Shown here piece after piece: positions 1 through 64,000 of a DNA stretch of 64,000 nt. This stretch comes from Silurus meridionalis. Its lineage: Eukaryota; Chordata; Actinopteri; Siluriformes; Siluridae. Under the pieces are notes generated by a model. It worked only from the letters and a program-made list of their open reading frames with translations, was not told the DNA's origin and did no database searches. Where the stretch lies: assembly GCF_014805685.1 (NCBI RefSeq), contig NC_060885.1, positions 7,414,632-7,478,631 on the forward strand, written 5' to 3'. A program made the translations under genes and the position numbers. How positions within the stretch are numbered: the first letter of the stretch is position 1; the number at the start of each line of letters is the position of its first letter.

Positions 1-400
1 GACCTAAGGACAGTGTGAGCTGCTGCATCCTCAAAAAAACAAAAAGCTTCTAGATGATTCCTCTGACAAGTTTATTATAAGGCCTTACATGTTAATAAGG
101 CATGGTCTGTTGACTTACTCCATGCTTTTTCATATTCACTGTATTAAATACAGTATCTACACATTTTAAATGGACATCCATTTAGACTTCGAATTGAGAC
201 AACATTCCATAAAATCCCTAACACTGGTTTAGTATCACCAACACCATTTGTTGTGTGCTAGAAGTGCTTTATTCGAGTGATCCAGAAATGTCACAGCATT
301 TCTCAATAAAATAATTATAATCCTATTTCGCCATTAATATCTAATACAAAGTTAAACATATCAATCACAGGTAGTGTATACTGTAAATTACAGGTTGTAT

Positions 401-662
401 GAATTCAATTCAGTTTTATTTGTATAACACCTTTAACAACAGTAATTGTTCCAAAGTAGGTTTACAGAGTTAAAGAGATTAAAAAGTTGGAATGTTGGAG
501 TCAAAGTTAAGTTCCTATAAGTTTCTTCATTATAACTTTAGCTGTAATGAGCGAGTCAGTGATCACTGTGACAAGGAAAAACGCTCTGATATGAAATGAG
601 GAAGAAACCTTGAGAGAAACCTGACTCAGAAAGGCAACCCATCCTTATCAGGGTGACACATA
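401..662 (+). repeat. Dispersed fish repeat, copy 1 (AATTCAATTCAG head)
   Basis: It starts with an ATTCAATTCA-type head and a TTTGTATAACACCTTT segment and ends in CCCATCCTTATCAGGGTGAC. Related copies lie at 8296-8490 and 28408-28666, sharing the GAGCGAG(T/C)CAGTG, GGCAAGGAAAAAC-like and AACC(T/A)GxCTCA parts. It is non-coding and lies in a fam13a intron. Confidence 0.7.
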
Positions 663-1002
663 GCTTCCATTTATTATAGTTCCATCATTGTTGAGGTGCA
701 CTAAAAGTGATAACACCAGGATCAGTTTAGGAGGAAATGTAGTGTATGGAGAAAATGTAATGAAGCTATTGTAAGCCTTTGCAATCAAGCAACATATAAC
801 AACCAAAAAAAAAGAAAGAAAGAAAAAAAAAGAAAGACAAGGATCAATGTTTTTAGGCAATTATTGCTTCTTGACCAAATTAATTAAGGCATTATATCCC
901 CATTAATAGAGATGTACAGATATAAATTAATAAATATGATAAAATAAAAAAAATTATCCAATTGCTATACATGGATTTAACCCCAATATAAAGATACATT
1001 TG

Positions 1003-1033
<31 letters not shown>

Positions 1034-2489
1034 TCTCTCTCTCTTTTTAACTTTACACATTTGGAAAAAGGCTAGTCATGTTTGACAATTTAGCATCACA
1101 ACAACTCACTGCTCATTTTTACTACATTTATCATGACTAATAAAGTAAAACTATTCCATATAAGGACATTAATGTAATAAAATCATGTCTGCTTTGTGTC
1201 ACTTAGCTAACCCCTTATGCTTTTGCAAGATGCCGCTGTATAAATAAGTCACCTTTGTATATTTATGTCTTTTTCCTCTCTGTTAATTCAGTTGCATTCC
1301 GTCTGACTGCTGCCTACAACTACAAGAGCAGATTTGAGTCCAGTGATATGTTCAGGGTATTTAGCTGCATCACTGCCATAGTAATTATACAGATAAAATT
1401 ATATTTATTACAGAATTTAAAAGCCTGATCTATCAGCAGTGAATTTCAGGTGTATTTTGTCTTATGAGATACGCCTGCTTTGTTTAAAAAGAGCACAAAA
1501 CTTGACAGTCTATGCAAAGTGGTAATCGGGTTGAAAAGCAGAGCTACTGCGTCGACTACTTTTGAGTGGTTTAAAATGTCTGGTATGTTTTGTCAAGGTG
1601 TTGTTATCTCTATCATCTGTTGTAATCCCTTGTTTCTCTTCCATAAATCATTTGCCACAAAGCGCTCCTGCTCAGTGTAAACTGACGTGTTTATGGAGAA
1701 CCACAGACGGCGTCATTAGCCGCTTAATTCCAGTCATTTTGACTTTCACATAGATGTATGTGTATGTAATTATGGCGCATTTTATTATGCTTAGAAGCAT
1801 AGAACGTCAGGTCTGACGACAAAACACCCGAGGTTTGAATTAATAGATTTCATGCGGATTTTCCAAAGATGCAATAAGTGTTAGTTTATGGAAAGTTCTG
1901 TGATGTGAAACGGACATGAACACATCGTTAAGAGAAATATCATATTGTAATATTTCGTATTTGTAAGAAAGCAACTCTGGCATTCAACATCTAACATGGC
2001 AATGATTCATCTTGTTTATGAACATTGCGTCCACCATTTAGACAACAGATGAGTCAGTCCACTAAAAGAAACGTCAGAGTGGTCCATGTGGCGAATTCCC
2101 AAACTGACCTACAGCTCAGCAACAGTAATTCCACCATTCGGGTTACTTTGACAAGTAACAGTGCAAACAATAAATTGCAGCATGTTGTTCTGCATGTACT
2201 GGTGGGTCTACAATAAGGCACCCAAACCAGGCTTAGGTTTTTCATAGAAAGGAAACTGAGGAATGGGAGCTAACTAGCAAGCTAATAACATATATTGATA
2301 TGTATACAGTGCTAATAATTTTATTGACATTCAGTAACCTGGTAGCTGTTTATGACCAGTAATTAGGCTTAACCAATGTCTGTATAAGACCGATATTATG
2401 ATAGAAATGCTGTATGCATATGAACACTTTAATGAAAATGACTGTCATTTCCATCCATACTTATCTCTTTCCACCCCAAGAATGCTATC
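663..2489. other. fam13a intron, no gene recognised
   Basis: AT-rich intronic DNA with a CT microsatellite at 1002-1044. Both strands have only short unsupported frames. Nothing further was recognised. Confidence 0.6.
1002..1044 (+). repeat. (CT)n microsatellite
   Basis: A CT dinucleotide run with one TTTCCC interruption. Confidence 0.95.
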
Positions 2490-2710
2490 TTATTATACAG
2501 TACAGTATTACCATTTTACTTTATTTTATAATTAATAATTATTCTTGTATTCATAAATGTAATTATTTCAACATAAAACTCCATAAAAACAATTCCCTAT
2601 AAGTTTTTTAGTCTATCGTGCTATCCGCGAGAGACCGGAAAAATCAGCCGAACAAATTAGTTATGTGGCAAATGCAATTCCACGATAAACCGTGTATATA
2701 AACCGTGCTG
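2490..2710 (+). repeat. MITE fragment related to 31333-31655
   Basis: It shares the TTTCAACATAAAACTCCATA, CTATCGTGCTATCCGCGAGA and ATGTGGCAAATGCAATTC stretches with the complete element at 31333-31655. Both termini are degraded. Confidence 0.75.
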
Positions 2711-2894
2711 TGAACCTACTGAACATCTAACACGATTATAGTAAAGCAGAAAACAAGGACATATTGTGACCTTACTAGCTGCTAGCTTACTAGTTGCTAG
2801 CATATAAATGTAGCAGCAATAGGTTTCACACAATCCAATAACCCAATATGATTAAATTAAGTAGATAGATACATTTCTTAGCATGCAAAAATTA

Positions 2895-3072
2895 TGAACT
2901 GAAATGCTGACTGCACGCCAGGCCTCCTCACCCTACTTTGGTACTTGACATTATTAAAACCCCCATGTGCCTGGATGAGCACAAATCCCCACAAGCACAC
3001 TCCAAAATCTAGTGGAACATCTTCCCAGAAAAATGGAGGTTGTTATATATGGGATGGGATGGGATGGGATGT
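2895..3072 (-). repeat. MITE fragment (GGACAAAAGTATTGGGACAC family) and GGGAT tract
   Basis: It has ACTGCACGCCAGGCCTCCTC and the GGAAxATxTTCC-like core shared with copies at 11050-11602 and 58000-58470, truncated here. A short (GGGAT)4 run ends it at 3052-3072. Confidence 0.55.
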
Positions 3073-3735
3073 TTGAAACGTACATACAAATCTTTAATGA
3101 ACTGAAAATAAAAGTGTTAATAGGCTATTTTGATCAATTCAAGCCTGAAACTACAGTCTGCTTAGAAATCTTTGCCTGAGAGAGACAGTACTGTATAACT
3201 ACCTTGTCTTGTTGCTGTGCTTAGTCTTGCCCTGCTGTAGAACCTGTGACATGAAGCTGTCTTCCACAACTTCAATTTAGTAGCAGAGTTCGGCTGTTCC
3301 ACACTCAGTTTGAAGCCTCCTACACAGGTGTTTCTGTTTAGTTAATGATTGTGGTTCACCCTACATATGAACAGTATGATCGTTAGCACTTGCTTGGTAT
3401 AATCAGTTAATTATACACCTGACTCAGATCCTACAAAATCCCTGATTTTGTGCAAGTGTACAGAGTGCGCAAGTGTAAGAACTAAAAGGATGTTCACACC
3501 AAATATTGATTTGATTTGGATGTTTCTTCGGTTTATTTACTTTCCATTTTGTTCATCCATTACTGCGCACCTGCCTGAAACATACAACGTCCTGGCTTAT
3601 TTTCTGTACAGAAACTTGCATGGTTATTGACAGTGTTGTGAATTGCATGGATTGCATTTGATTTACACAAGCTTACTATATAGCGCTTTGGCTTGGCTGT
3701 CTAATACATGCAGCATTGTCTCCTCTTTCCTCCAG

Positions 3736-35624
<31,889 letters not shown>

Positions 35625-37600
35625 CGTCCAGCGTTAAGGAACTTAAGCACAAGGACAAGCAGAGTCCTTCTCAAGCTCGTCCTAAAACCTAAATAAGCTC
35701 GTCGAAAGCCCTCCTGTTGAAGGCGCACATTGGGTGGAGGTGTGGGGCTTCCCCCCCCCCTATTTCAAGCCATCTGTAGCTCACAGGCAGATTTGGCTGA
35801 AGAAGATCCCCCCCCACCACCACCACCACCATCTTCTCATCACTGTTGGATTCCTTCACCACTATTCACATACGATCTCACGCCACTTCCGCACGGCTGG
35901 AAACAGATGTCCTGTATCTCAGTTCCAGCCAAATGAACCAATCAGCGGCGGCTTTTGGCAAACCATGTTATCTTATATTTACCACATTTGTCACGCTCAC
36001 CGCGTTTTCATATACGTCTGATGTGTTCGATTAAATAAGTTGTTTTAATTTAATCGAAACGTTTTAATGTCCGTGTAATCAGTCAGAACATATTACAGGA
36101 TCGAAGGCCTCTTAATTTTTTGATACATTAGGTGATGCATGATTACCGCTAAACTGCCAGCCAAACGTTTTTAAACACCTGTTTCAATTTGTATATATAC
36201 ACGAAAAAATACCAAAGATGCTCGCATCCTAGCGAGTTCAATCCTGATAAGCTGTGGGCGAGAAGATTGCGCTACTCTCTCGCACCAAAAATCAACCAAT
36301 CGTGCGAGTCCGTGTACGAGACAGAGGCACAGTGTTCCACGGCTCAGAATCAAGAGCAGGACGTCCTAACCTTCAACCTTTCCCAATCTCTACGAAACCG
36401 ACTGTGCAATCTAGCGATTGCACTAGAAAACAGATCGGACTCTGGATCGATTCATTTTGTGCCTGCAATTTGCACAATGATATAAAGCTAGATATTTATA
36501 TAATGAGCTGGTCATTTATTTAGCACAGATAAAACATTTTTAGTGCGCCGGTGATGTTTTTTTTCTTTTAATCAAGAATAGACGAACCAAAAGTATGAAA
36601 TTTGCTCTGATTTATATTCGGCAAATTAGAAATCAGTTTCACCTAATAGGTGTAAATCTTTGTTAAACAGATTAGTGATGTTCAAAGACATTTGACTGGC
36701 AATGTGGGATTTGTTTTTTTTTTTTTTTATTCACAAGAGGGATTTCTGAATCTGAAATCAGATAAGAAAAGACAATTAATGGGAATCTTCAGGGAAAACC
36801 AAAATATATGTATGCCATTATTTTTTTTCTTTTGTGAATTACATCATAATTCAGTATGGTGCCATATTTCACACATTTCTATTTGACAGATGAATAGTGT
36901 TGCGGCTTTACTGTATTCTTCATGCTTTCTCTGTGCAGTAAATCGTCACAGTGTAGCCAAATCCTAAGTTCTTTTTTTTTTTTTTTTTACTGACAATCAG
37001 CTCATAGTTTTCCTTTTTTTTTTTTTTTGCCTTTTCGTTCTTCATGTTGCCAAGACGCACAACATCTCGATCTGAGATCACCAGCGAAGCTGACATCGCC
37101 TTTTTTTTTTTTTCTTTCTTGCGTGCATTATCATTTTTTTTTTTCTAACCATTGTAAAGTCACTGTGTAACAATGACATGGGCCAACAGCGTCACAGCAA
37201 CCTGGCTGCCGTTTATTATTGCAGAGCGATAGTTCTATATATTAGAAAGATATAGAGTGAGAGTGAAAGAGAGAGAGCGAGAGAGAGAGAGAATAGGTTT
37301 GGCTAATATAGATTCAGTGTTTAAAAAAAAAAGCATGTTAGTCTCTCCTGTTTGTCTCAAAAACAGATATTTAGCAGTGTGACCTTCGTTTTTATTGAAT
37401 GTGAACACTGTTTATAATGAATAAGGGTGTGTACATTTTAGTACATGATTTATTTCTATTTTGTACATATGACTTAAAGCAAAAGTTATTTTTACTGAAC
37501 TCATTGGTGTGGTGTGTGGTTTATTTTCTTCCCTAATTACTTTTGTTTTCTGTACAAGGCTTTTAAGGACTTTCCATAGTATGAAGTTTCAGTAAAAAAA
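35625..37600 (+). other. fam13a: Probable fam13a 3' UTR
   Basis: No coding potential follows the stop. The stretch has CCCCC and CCACCA runs early (35750-35835), then many long T runs (36714-36729, 36972-36988, 37013-37028, 37101-37112, 37134-37144) that would be U-rich in mRNA. It has Pumilio-type UGUANAUA sites at 36190-36197 and 37462-37469. The only common poly(A) hexamer seen is ATTAAA at 36030-36035, so either a short UTR ends near 36055 or a longer one uses an unusual signal. The right limit is a guess. Confidence 0.5.
36030..36035 (+). promoter_or_regulatory. Candidate poly(A) signal (ATTAAA) of fam13a
   Basis: ATTAAA lies 406 bases after the stop codon, with a TG/T-rich stretch downstream. 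It is the only common variant hexamer recognised on the plus strand between 35625 and 37900. Cleavage here has not been shown. Confidence 0.35.
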
Positions 37601-39767
37601 ATCCCCCCATATGATTATTCTGATGAATATTAAGCCTTACTGTATTTCAGGAGCTTTTTTTTTTTTGCGTATCTGTAGTTTACTGAAAAATTTATATTTG
37701 GGGAGACTTTTATTGTAAATTCACTACATCTCAAGGTGAAACATCTTTCTTTTTGAAATTAGTTGTGTCTTTGTATTTATGAGGAGATAAAAACTTACCT
37801 GGTCAAGCACGCAGCAAGCCACCAATCGGCGCTCCGTTTTGAACTTGTTTAGATTGTCGCTTGGTGGGATGGGTGATATTTATGGTTTTATTATATTTAT
37901 TTATTTTAAATATAAAAATAGGCTTCATATTTTGTATCAAAATACTGTAAAATATTAATACTGTAAAAATATTTTATATAAAATATACTGTATATTCTAA
38001 ATATATAATTGATATAAAATATAAATACTTTAGAGAATCTACATGATGACATCATAAAAATTGCAGCCTCTGATTGGTGCCTACTCAGTCGTTTGCACAG
38101 ACTTGTTAAGATCAGAACAGAAAATGTATCCATATGAAGGTGGTGAAGGTAAGAAACGTGCAGCTGCCAGCTTTCAAATAGGAGTCCAATGATCGATAAA
38201 TATTTTAATGCAAAATATTGTACCCTAATTGAAGTAGCTGTTTAGTAGGAGCATGAATTTGCATACTATTGCATGAACGACTGCCTGACACATATATTAT
38301 TATTTTTATGATTAACAATTAAATGATTAGTTAGAAACTAGTTATAACCGCAGGTGCCATCAATCGACTTCTCATGAATGATTTGTAAACACCAAGTAAC
38401 TAAATTAGGATACAATTATGATTCATTCACAAACTGTTAAACATAAAATTGTTGGTTAATTTAAAACTAACCGTCATCTGGAAGATCACAGGGATTATGT
38501 ATGTGAATATTCGATCTGTTAACTGGTTGCATGTGTAAGAAACTTTGTTAATTAATCAGCTGAGCCGGTGTGTAATGGGGAAGGAACGGATCAACTAGGC
38601 CAAATGTTGGAAGGTTTGTGAAGAAATTTCCTGCTCCCTTTTAAAAGTATTTTTTTGTATTTCTTAAATACAAAAATACGGTAGTTTATTTTGATACATG
38701 ATGTGGCTGCTGTATTTTGTAGCTTCTTTTGATGCACTTAAAATTAAGGTATTTGGTATTTTATTTAAATATACATTTTGATGGGATTTTTTTTCCCAAC
38801 CCTGTTTGGAGGCATCAACTTAGCATGAACATACAGTTGAGCAGCAGTTGAGTTCAGTAGCAGAACATTTTTCAGAGTAATAAATAATGGAAGTTGCCAC
38901 AAAACCTGTGGCCTAATTTGCATAATGTTTTGGGCTCATAATGATTTTAATAGAAATCAGTGTTTGACTCTTTAATATCACTCTATTAATAGATCCGTGT
39001 GCTGAGATGATTAACATTAAACTGAGTCTTGTGAAAAAAAGATAATAGGAACATTAAAGCCATAATAAATCATAGTACTTTGGATACTTAAGTACATTTT
39101 AAGGCTGATATGTTCGTACTTTTACTCAAGTGAAAGTTTACTTTTCCCTACTTTTACAGGAGTCATATCATGTATCTCTACTTTAACTATATGTTTTGTG
39201 GGAAGGTGGCGAATGGAATTATTATTGGATTGCAGGTGAACTTGTTTGGGCAGAACATATTTGAACTTCCATAAAAACACATCCAGAATATATCTGTGGG
39301 AAAACATTCTCATGAGTAAAAAGTCACTTGGGGAAAAAATTCTCTATTTTCATTAAACTCTAGCTGAAATCGAAAAAGTCTAAAACAAAGAACAATAAAA
39401 GACTGATGTGTAAGACGACTCACCAGAGAAGTGACACTTCTGAGATTTACCTCACATTTCTTTCTCCTTTTATTCCTGCTACCTCAGCATTTGTCTTTTC
39501 GAGTCAGCAAACTGTGATGAGTAGAATACTGCAAGTTCTGCCTCAAATTAGAAACTGTACAGTTACATTCACAGTTTTAATAATATATCTGGAGTGCTGA
39601 TTGATCTAAATATAAGTATAGAAAAGAAATGCTGCTTTGTTTAATAGAGAGAAATGGTTTAAAAAACCATCATGAGCTCCAGAGTAGAAATACTGAAGAC
39701 ATCCAAACAAAAGGTGTTAAACAACCCATATCATATCATATCATATCATATCATATATATATATATT
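37601..39767. other. Intergenic, nothing recognised
   Basis: AT-rich sequence between the fam13a UTR and the Tc1-type relic, with a short (CATAT)n run at its end (39727-39758). No gene or repeat family was recognised. Confidence 0.5.
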
Positions 39768-40315
39768 CTAGATTGTTCAAAGTAGCTACATTTAGACTTG
39801 ATGACAGCTTGCCACACTCATGGAATTCTCTCAGAAGATTAATGATGTGGTCACCTGGAATGGTTTTCAGGTCACACCTGTGCCTTGACAAGAGTCCATT
39901 TGTGACCTTTCTTTCCTTCTTAATGAGCTTTAGACCATCTGATGTATTGTGCAGAGGAAAGGGTGAGTACAAAGTCAATAGCCCTATTAGTACTAATAGA
40001 ATTACTGTACAAATCTATATTAAGGCAAAAAACACAGTTTAATAAAGAGAAAGTACAGTCCATTATTATTTTAAGAAATGAACATCAGACAATTGAAACA
40101 AATCTCTAAATGTATCCCCAAGTGCAGTCTCCAAACCCATCAAACACTAGGATGAAACAAGCTCACGTGAGAGACTGTCTCAGAAGAAAAAGATCAAGAG
40201 CTACCTCTGCTGCATAAGATAGGTTTATTAGAATTACCAGCGTGTACAAAGCAGTGATCAAAGCAAAAGGTGGCTACTTTGAAGAATACGAAAATATGAA
40301 ACATATTCTGGGTTA
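39768..40315. mobile_element. Tc1-type relic or MITE
   Basis: Left TTCAAAGTAGCTACATTTAG and right GGTGGCTACTTTGAAGAA are inverted partners. The interior ends CAAAGCAGTGATCAAAGCAA, as in a widespread teleost Tc1 terminus. No transposase frame survives. Confidence 0.7.
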
Positions 40316-40524
40316 TAACACAATTATTTATAATAAATAATTCTTTATAATTTGGATGTCTTCAGTATTAATGTACAATGTTGTTTCAAGCACGCATTAA
40401 TTCTGCACACAGTAAATGTTAAGGTCATGTGACCTACTAGTGCACAAACCCATTAGGACACTTCCAATCTTTGTTACAATCATAAACTCATTACAGCCCC
40501 TGGCAACATTTTAATAACCGACAA

Positions 40525-40790
40525 TATATGGACAAAAGTATTGGGACACAAGCTATATGTGGGTTTTTCCCTGAACTGTTACTACACAGTTGGAGGCACA
40601 CAATGTTTTAGGATGTTTTTAGATAAGGTAGTATTCATGAAAGCATGGGTTGGAGTGAAGGATCTTGAGTGGCCTGAACACTGGGATGATTTGGAATACT
40701 GACTGCACCCCATAGCCTCCTCTACTCACCTACTTGACTTTACTTGACATAATGTGTATGTCTGGAAAGCTTTTAATGTCCAAACACTAC
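40525..40790 (+). repeat. MITE fragment, GGACAAAAGTATTGGGACAC family
   Basis: It starts with a terminus matching the family name, has TATATGTGGGTTTTTCCCTG, and ends in the TGACTGCACCCC region, truncated. Confidence 0.75.
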
Positions 40791-40799
40791 TCATGACCT

Positions 40800-41964
40800 T
40801 TAAAGGTTAGAATGAAGAAGACAAAAACAGAGAGAGTGAAACAAGTGTAAACAGAGCACACGACACTTTCGGGAGGCGGAATTTTAAATTTTAATTTAAA
40901 TGCTCTGGAAAGAAACAAAAAATAGATAAAACAATATATTTCATTTGAGAGAGGTATAAAAGTAAATATACTTTACTAAAATAATGCAGCAGCAGCCACT
41001 AAGAAGCCCTTGTTTGCTGATGTTGACAGTAACGCATGGGACAGAAAGGCTTGGCGCAGTGTGTTCCAGTGTAGATGAATGAACACGGCGGGACGAGAGG
41101 ACACGTGGGTTCCTCTGCTGCATCTCCTGCCTTTTCGTCATCATCAACCTAATTACATGGTGGGTGTCCCACACCAAGTCTTTCTGATCCGTTATTTAAA
41201 GTCAGAGCGTCGTGGCTGTGGAAAAGCTAATCCCTTTTGAAACCTCTTCTCCATCCCTGCACGGTCCTCAGACGCGGTAATGCTGAAGAAACTCGGATTT
41301 TGATGCAATAATGGCAGAACGATGTTTGAAAAAAGAGAATTATATACGAGAGCGCCGCGCTGGTGCCATGTGCTTCCAGTCCATCACGGTGCAATGACTT
41401 CCTGCTCCAACACTGAAAAGTCGATTCGTTCGTATCACCTAACGGGAGGCGGACCTTCACGTGAAGACATGTTTCCGCGTTTTGTAGTTTTGATATCGCG
41501 TATATCTGTGATGTTAAACGGTTACTTCAGTAAACTATTTACAAAGTCAAGCCAATTGTTATGTCTCCTATTAAAACCAGTAGCCCGGGATTACGAGTGC
41601 GTCAGCGCTTCTTAAACCTCGTTCTTGAGTATTTCGTTGTAAATCAATTAAGCCCCGCCCCCTTTTTTGACCCGGAGATGCCGATCACTTTTCAGACTTT
41701 TGATCTACTCTACTGGAAGAACCTCCCATTTTAAACTCGCACACATTTCGCTTGGAAATCGTTTTCATTTCAGTTATTTCTAAATTAAATCAAGCCGCAT
41801 GTACTGTGAAGAGCAGACTGGGACCTGAGAGTGCGAAAAGCGTCCTGTGTACAGTACCGTTTCCTGTTTTCCGTATGTTTATAAATCATTGGCTGCATTT
41901 TTTTCCAGCATCACTTACATGAGACACAATGCATTAAATGTGCAGACAGCGATTATGGTTACAT

Positions 41965-42015
<51 letters not shown>

Positions 42016-42434
42016 TATGTGTTGCTTATGCTTGATTGCAAATCTGTGCAAGCAGCAAAACAGTAAGTAGAGACGCCCCCTCAGGCTCACTTGGTGTGTC
42101 CTGGTGGTCCACAGAGACTTTCTCCTCAGAGTGTATATTTTCTATCACTGGGAATTACTACAGAAACAATTACTGACTTCCCCTTTAACTGCTGGGGTTA
42201 AATCAGTAGTGTTAGAGCAGGAATCTCCACCCTGGACTGAGGACATGCACAGGACCTGCGTTCAGCTCCCACTCATTCCACAGAGTCGTGGTTGTGCATA
42301 GACTGGAGATCAAATCAAACCCGTTTACACATTACATCACCCAGTTATTGCTGGATCTTGTCCCTCATACAGAAAAAAAACGTGTCAATCACAGCCGTCG
42401 TCTTTTTTTTCTTCTTCCAACCATAAATCAATTT
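40800..42434. other. Intergenic, with a CpG-containing patch and CA tract
   Basis: No coding sequence. It holds the candidate regulatory patch 41280-41870 and a (CA)n tract at 41968-42013. Confidence 0.5.
41280..41870. promoter_or_regulatory. Candidate CpG-containing regulatory patch
   Basis: It has many CpGs for this window, a palindromic E-box CTTCACGTGAAG (41455-41466), an ETS-like ACTTCCTGC (41397-41405) and a GC-box CCCCGCCCCC (41653-41662). It sits between two gene 3' ends where no promoter is expected. The motifs are short and could be chance. Confidence 0.25.
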
Positions 42435-43188
42435 TTTTGGGATAACTGTATACGTATTTATTGTGGCACTGAACAGTCATTAGCAGGCTCAGCTTGCACT
42501 CCGGACGTCACGCTAGCATGCACGCTAAAGTAGGGGTGGGGGTTGGAGAACAAACGGAAAGCTGAAGGCGTTCCTCGCTAGTGGCTCGTATTAAAGGCAA
42601 AAGTTGGAAACGGATTCGCAGGAATGCGCTGGTCGAATGAACAAGAGAGGATTAATAGGCTTTTTTTTCCTTCTGCTTATAATGGCTTGTTCCGTCCTCC
42701 GGCGCTTCAGCAGCAGGTCTGGACATCTCCAGTAAAAAAGCGCTGAGGACGAGGACTTGTTTCTGTTCGTATACAGAGTTCGCTCTTTCCCACAAAGCGC
42801 TAAAGCAAAAAAGGAATAAAATTAAGATTCAGCAAAACATACACCTGAAAGGAAAAAAGCGGCCCGGTGCGACTCCAAACAGAGCGGAGACCCCGGTACC
42901 GAGAACTGAGTCCCGTCTCGGTGTAGGACCTCAGATTTGTTTACCGTACACGATCCTGAGAGTGAAAGAACCCGGAAAAGTGAAAAGTGCTCCGAATAAC
43001 GATGGGCACGTCAAGATTTCTTGCACAAACACTCCAAAAAAAAAAAATCCAATAAAAGGTTCAATCCACTCAGAGTTCAGCATCTGTATACGGCCCTACT
43101 CACACTGTTCGAGCAGCTCTGTGTGAGGGATCAGACGTCGTCCGTCCTCTGTAAAAGTGCGAGTGTGTGTGTGAAGGAGATGATGTTC
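42435..43188 (-). other. herc3: Probable herc3 3' UTR
   Basis: This is non-coding sequence after the stop on the minus strand, relatively CpG-rich compared with nearby introns. AATAAA on the minus strand at 42462-42457 would end the mRNA near 42435-42445, for a UTR of about 750 bases. The limit is inferred from that hexamer only. Confidence 0.5.
42457..42462 (-). promoter_or_regulatory. Candidate poly(A) signal (AATAAA) of herc3
   Basis: Plus-strand TTTATT is AATAAA when read on the minus strand, about 730 bases after the herc3 stop. It is a sensible position for a 3' end but unproven. Confidence 0.45.
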
Positions 43189-63291
<20,103 letters not shown>

Positions 63292-64000
63292 CTACAGACA
63301 AAAGGGGGAAAAAAAATAACTTTCACTTGCCATCATCAGCATTCAGTTTACCAGAAAAACTGTCTGGACTCATGCTTTGGCGAGTCCATCCACACTTTAA
63401 CAAATAGTTCAGATTTCTTTTCCAGGCTGGTCTGAGAAATTTAGTCTTGTCCACACAGACATCTCAGAGACATCAGACGTTCATTATAAGATATTGCCGT
63501 ATTTAGCTGCCGGTGCTCCAGAGAATTTTTAACAACTTCCTGCAATCACAAAACAAATTGCAAGAGCTTATGGTATACTTTAGGTCACGTCGCCTTATCT
63601 CTCGTCTGTCTACACTGGGAAAGAGGATTACGACTGCAATCTGACATACGGGAATACATTTTTGTTTGATCTTTATAATACAATTTCACACATTTAAATG
63701 CAGCTCATGCAGAATATTTGATTACACACAGTACGTTCACACACGTCTGAATAAAGATACTGAGACTGAAGATCCATTTTAATAAACAGTCTTTACTACC
63801 TTGACAAGAAGTGTATGTGCAATTATTTTCAAAAGACAGACAGAAAGACATATAAAGAGAAAAAAGGAGATAGACTGAAAGAAAGCAATAGCAAAATGCA
63901 ACTCATTTCAAATGACAGAAAGAAAAACAAAAAGTGAGAAAAAGAATAAAAAAATTAAAGAAAGAAAACATGAAAGAACAAAGAAAAGATCAAAAGAAAG
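63292..64000 (-). other. herc3 intron running off the window
   Basis: No further herc3 exon was recognised. The last 170 bases are purine-rich (GAAA/AGAAAG-like). Confidence 0.5.

Noticed and set aside
36189..36523. Overlapping 89-98 codon frames in the fam13a 3' region
   Set aside because: They lie after the real stop in UTR-like sequence and show no similarity or splice context.

Overview
This is vertebrate, almost certainly teleost fish, DNA. It holds short phase-compatible exons in long AT-rich introns, many (CA)n, (TA)n and GATA tracts, Tc1/mariner elements, tRNA-derived SINEs and many MITE-like repeats. The repeat style suggests an otophysan, possibly a catfish; this is a low-confidence inference because no species marker is visible.

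Two protein-coding genes account for nearly all the coding sequence, and neither is complete. On the plus strand, 3736-35624 carries 16 exons (about 651 codons) of the C-terminal part of fam13a, ending in a real stop at 35622-35624. The N-terminal RhoGAP domain of the long isoform must lie upstream of base 1. On the minus strand, 63291-43189 carries the last 11 exons (about 497 codons) of a HERC-family E3 ubiquitin ligase, best matched to herc3. These include the whole HECT domain and its catalytic cysteine; the N-terminal RCC1-like repeats lie beyond base 64000. All splice phases agree within each gene. The genes converge tail to tail, the arrangement of HERC3 and FAM13A on human chromosome 4, which supports both identifications. 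They share no biochemical pathway visible here.

Layout: 1-3735 fam13a intron with repeats; 3736-8173 five fam13a exons among repeats, including a mariner relic inside another repeat; 8174-23948 one 15.8-kb intron full of MITEs, LINE fragments, inverted repeats and microsatellites; 23949-35624 the remaining eleven fam13a exons; 35625-about 37600 the probable fam13a 3' UTR; 37600-about 42435 intergenic with a Tc1-type relic, MITE fragments and a CpG-containing candidate regulatory patch; about 42435-43188 the probable herc3 3' UTR; 43189-63291 herc3 exons with a CA-linked minisatellite, two nearly full-length but broken Tc1 transposons and several MITEs; 63292-64000 herc3 intron.

I found no convincing new biological system. 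The most unusual features are a GC-AG intron in fam13a, microsatellites lying against splice sites in both genes, a CA-spaced minisatellite, a cluster of alternately oriented 55-bp motifs, a perfect 24-bp hairpin, and the same roughly 0.8-kb MITE-like element inserted in opposite orientation in each gene.
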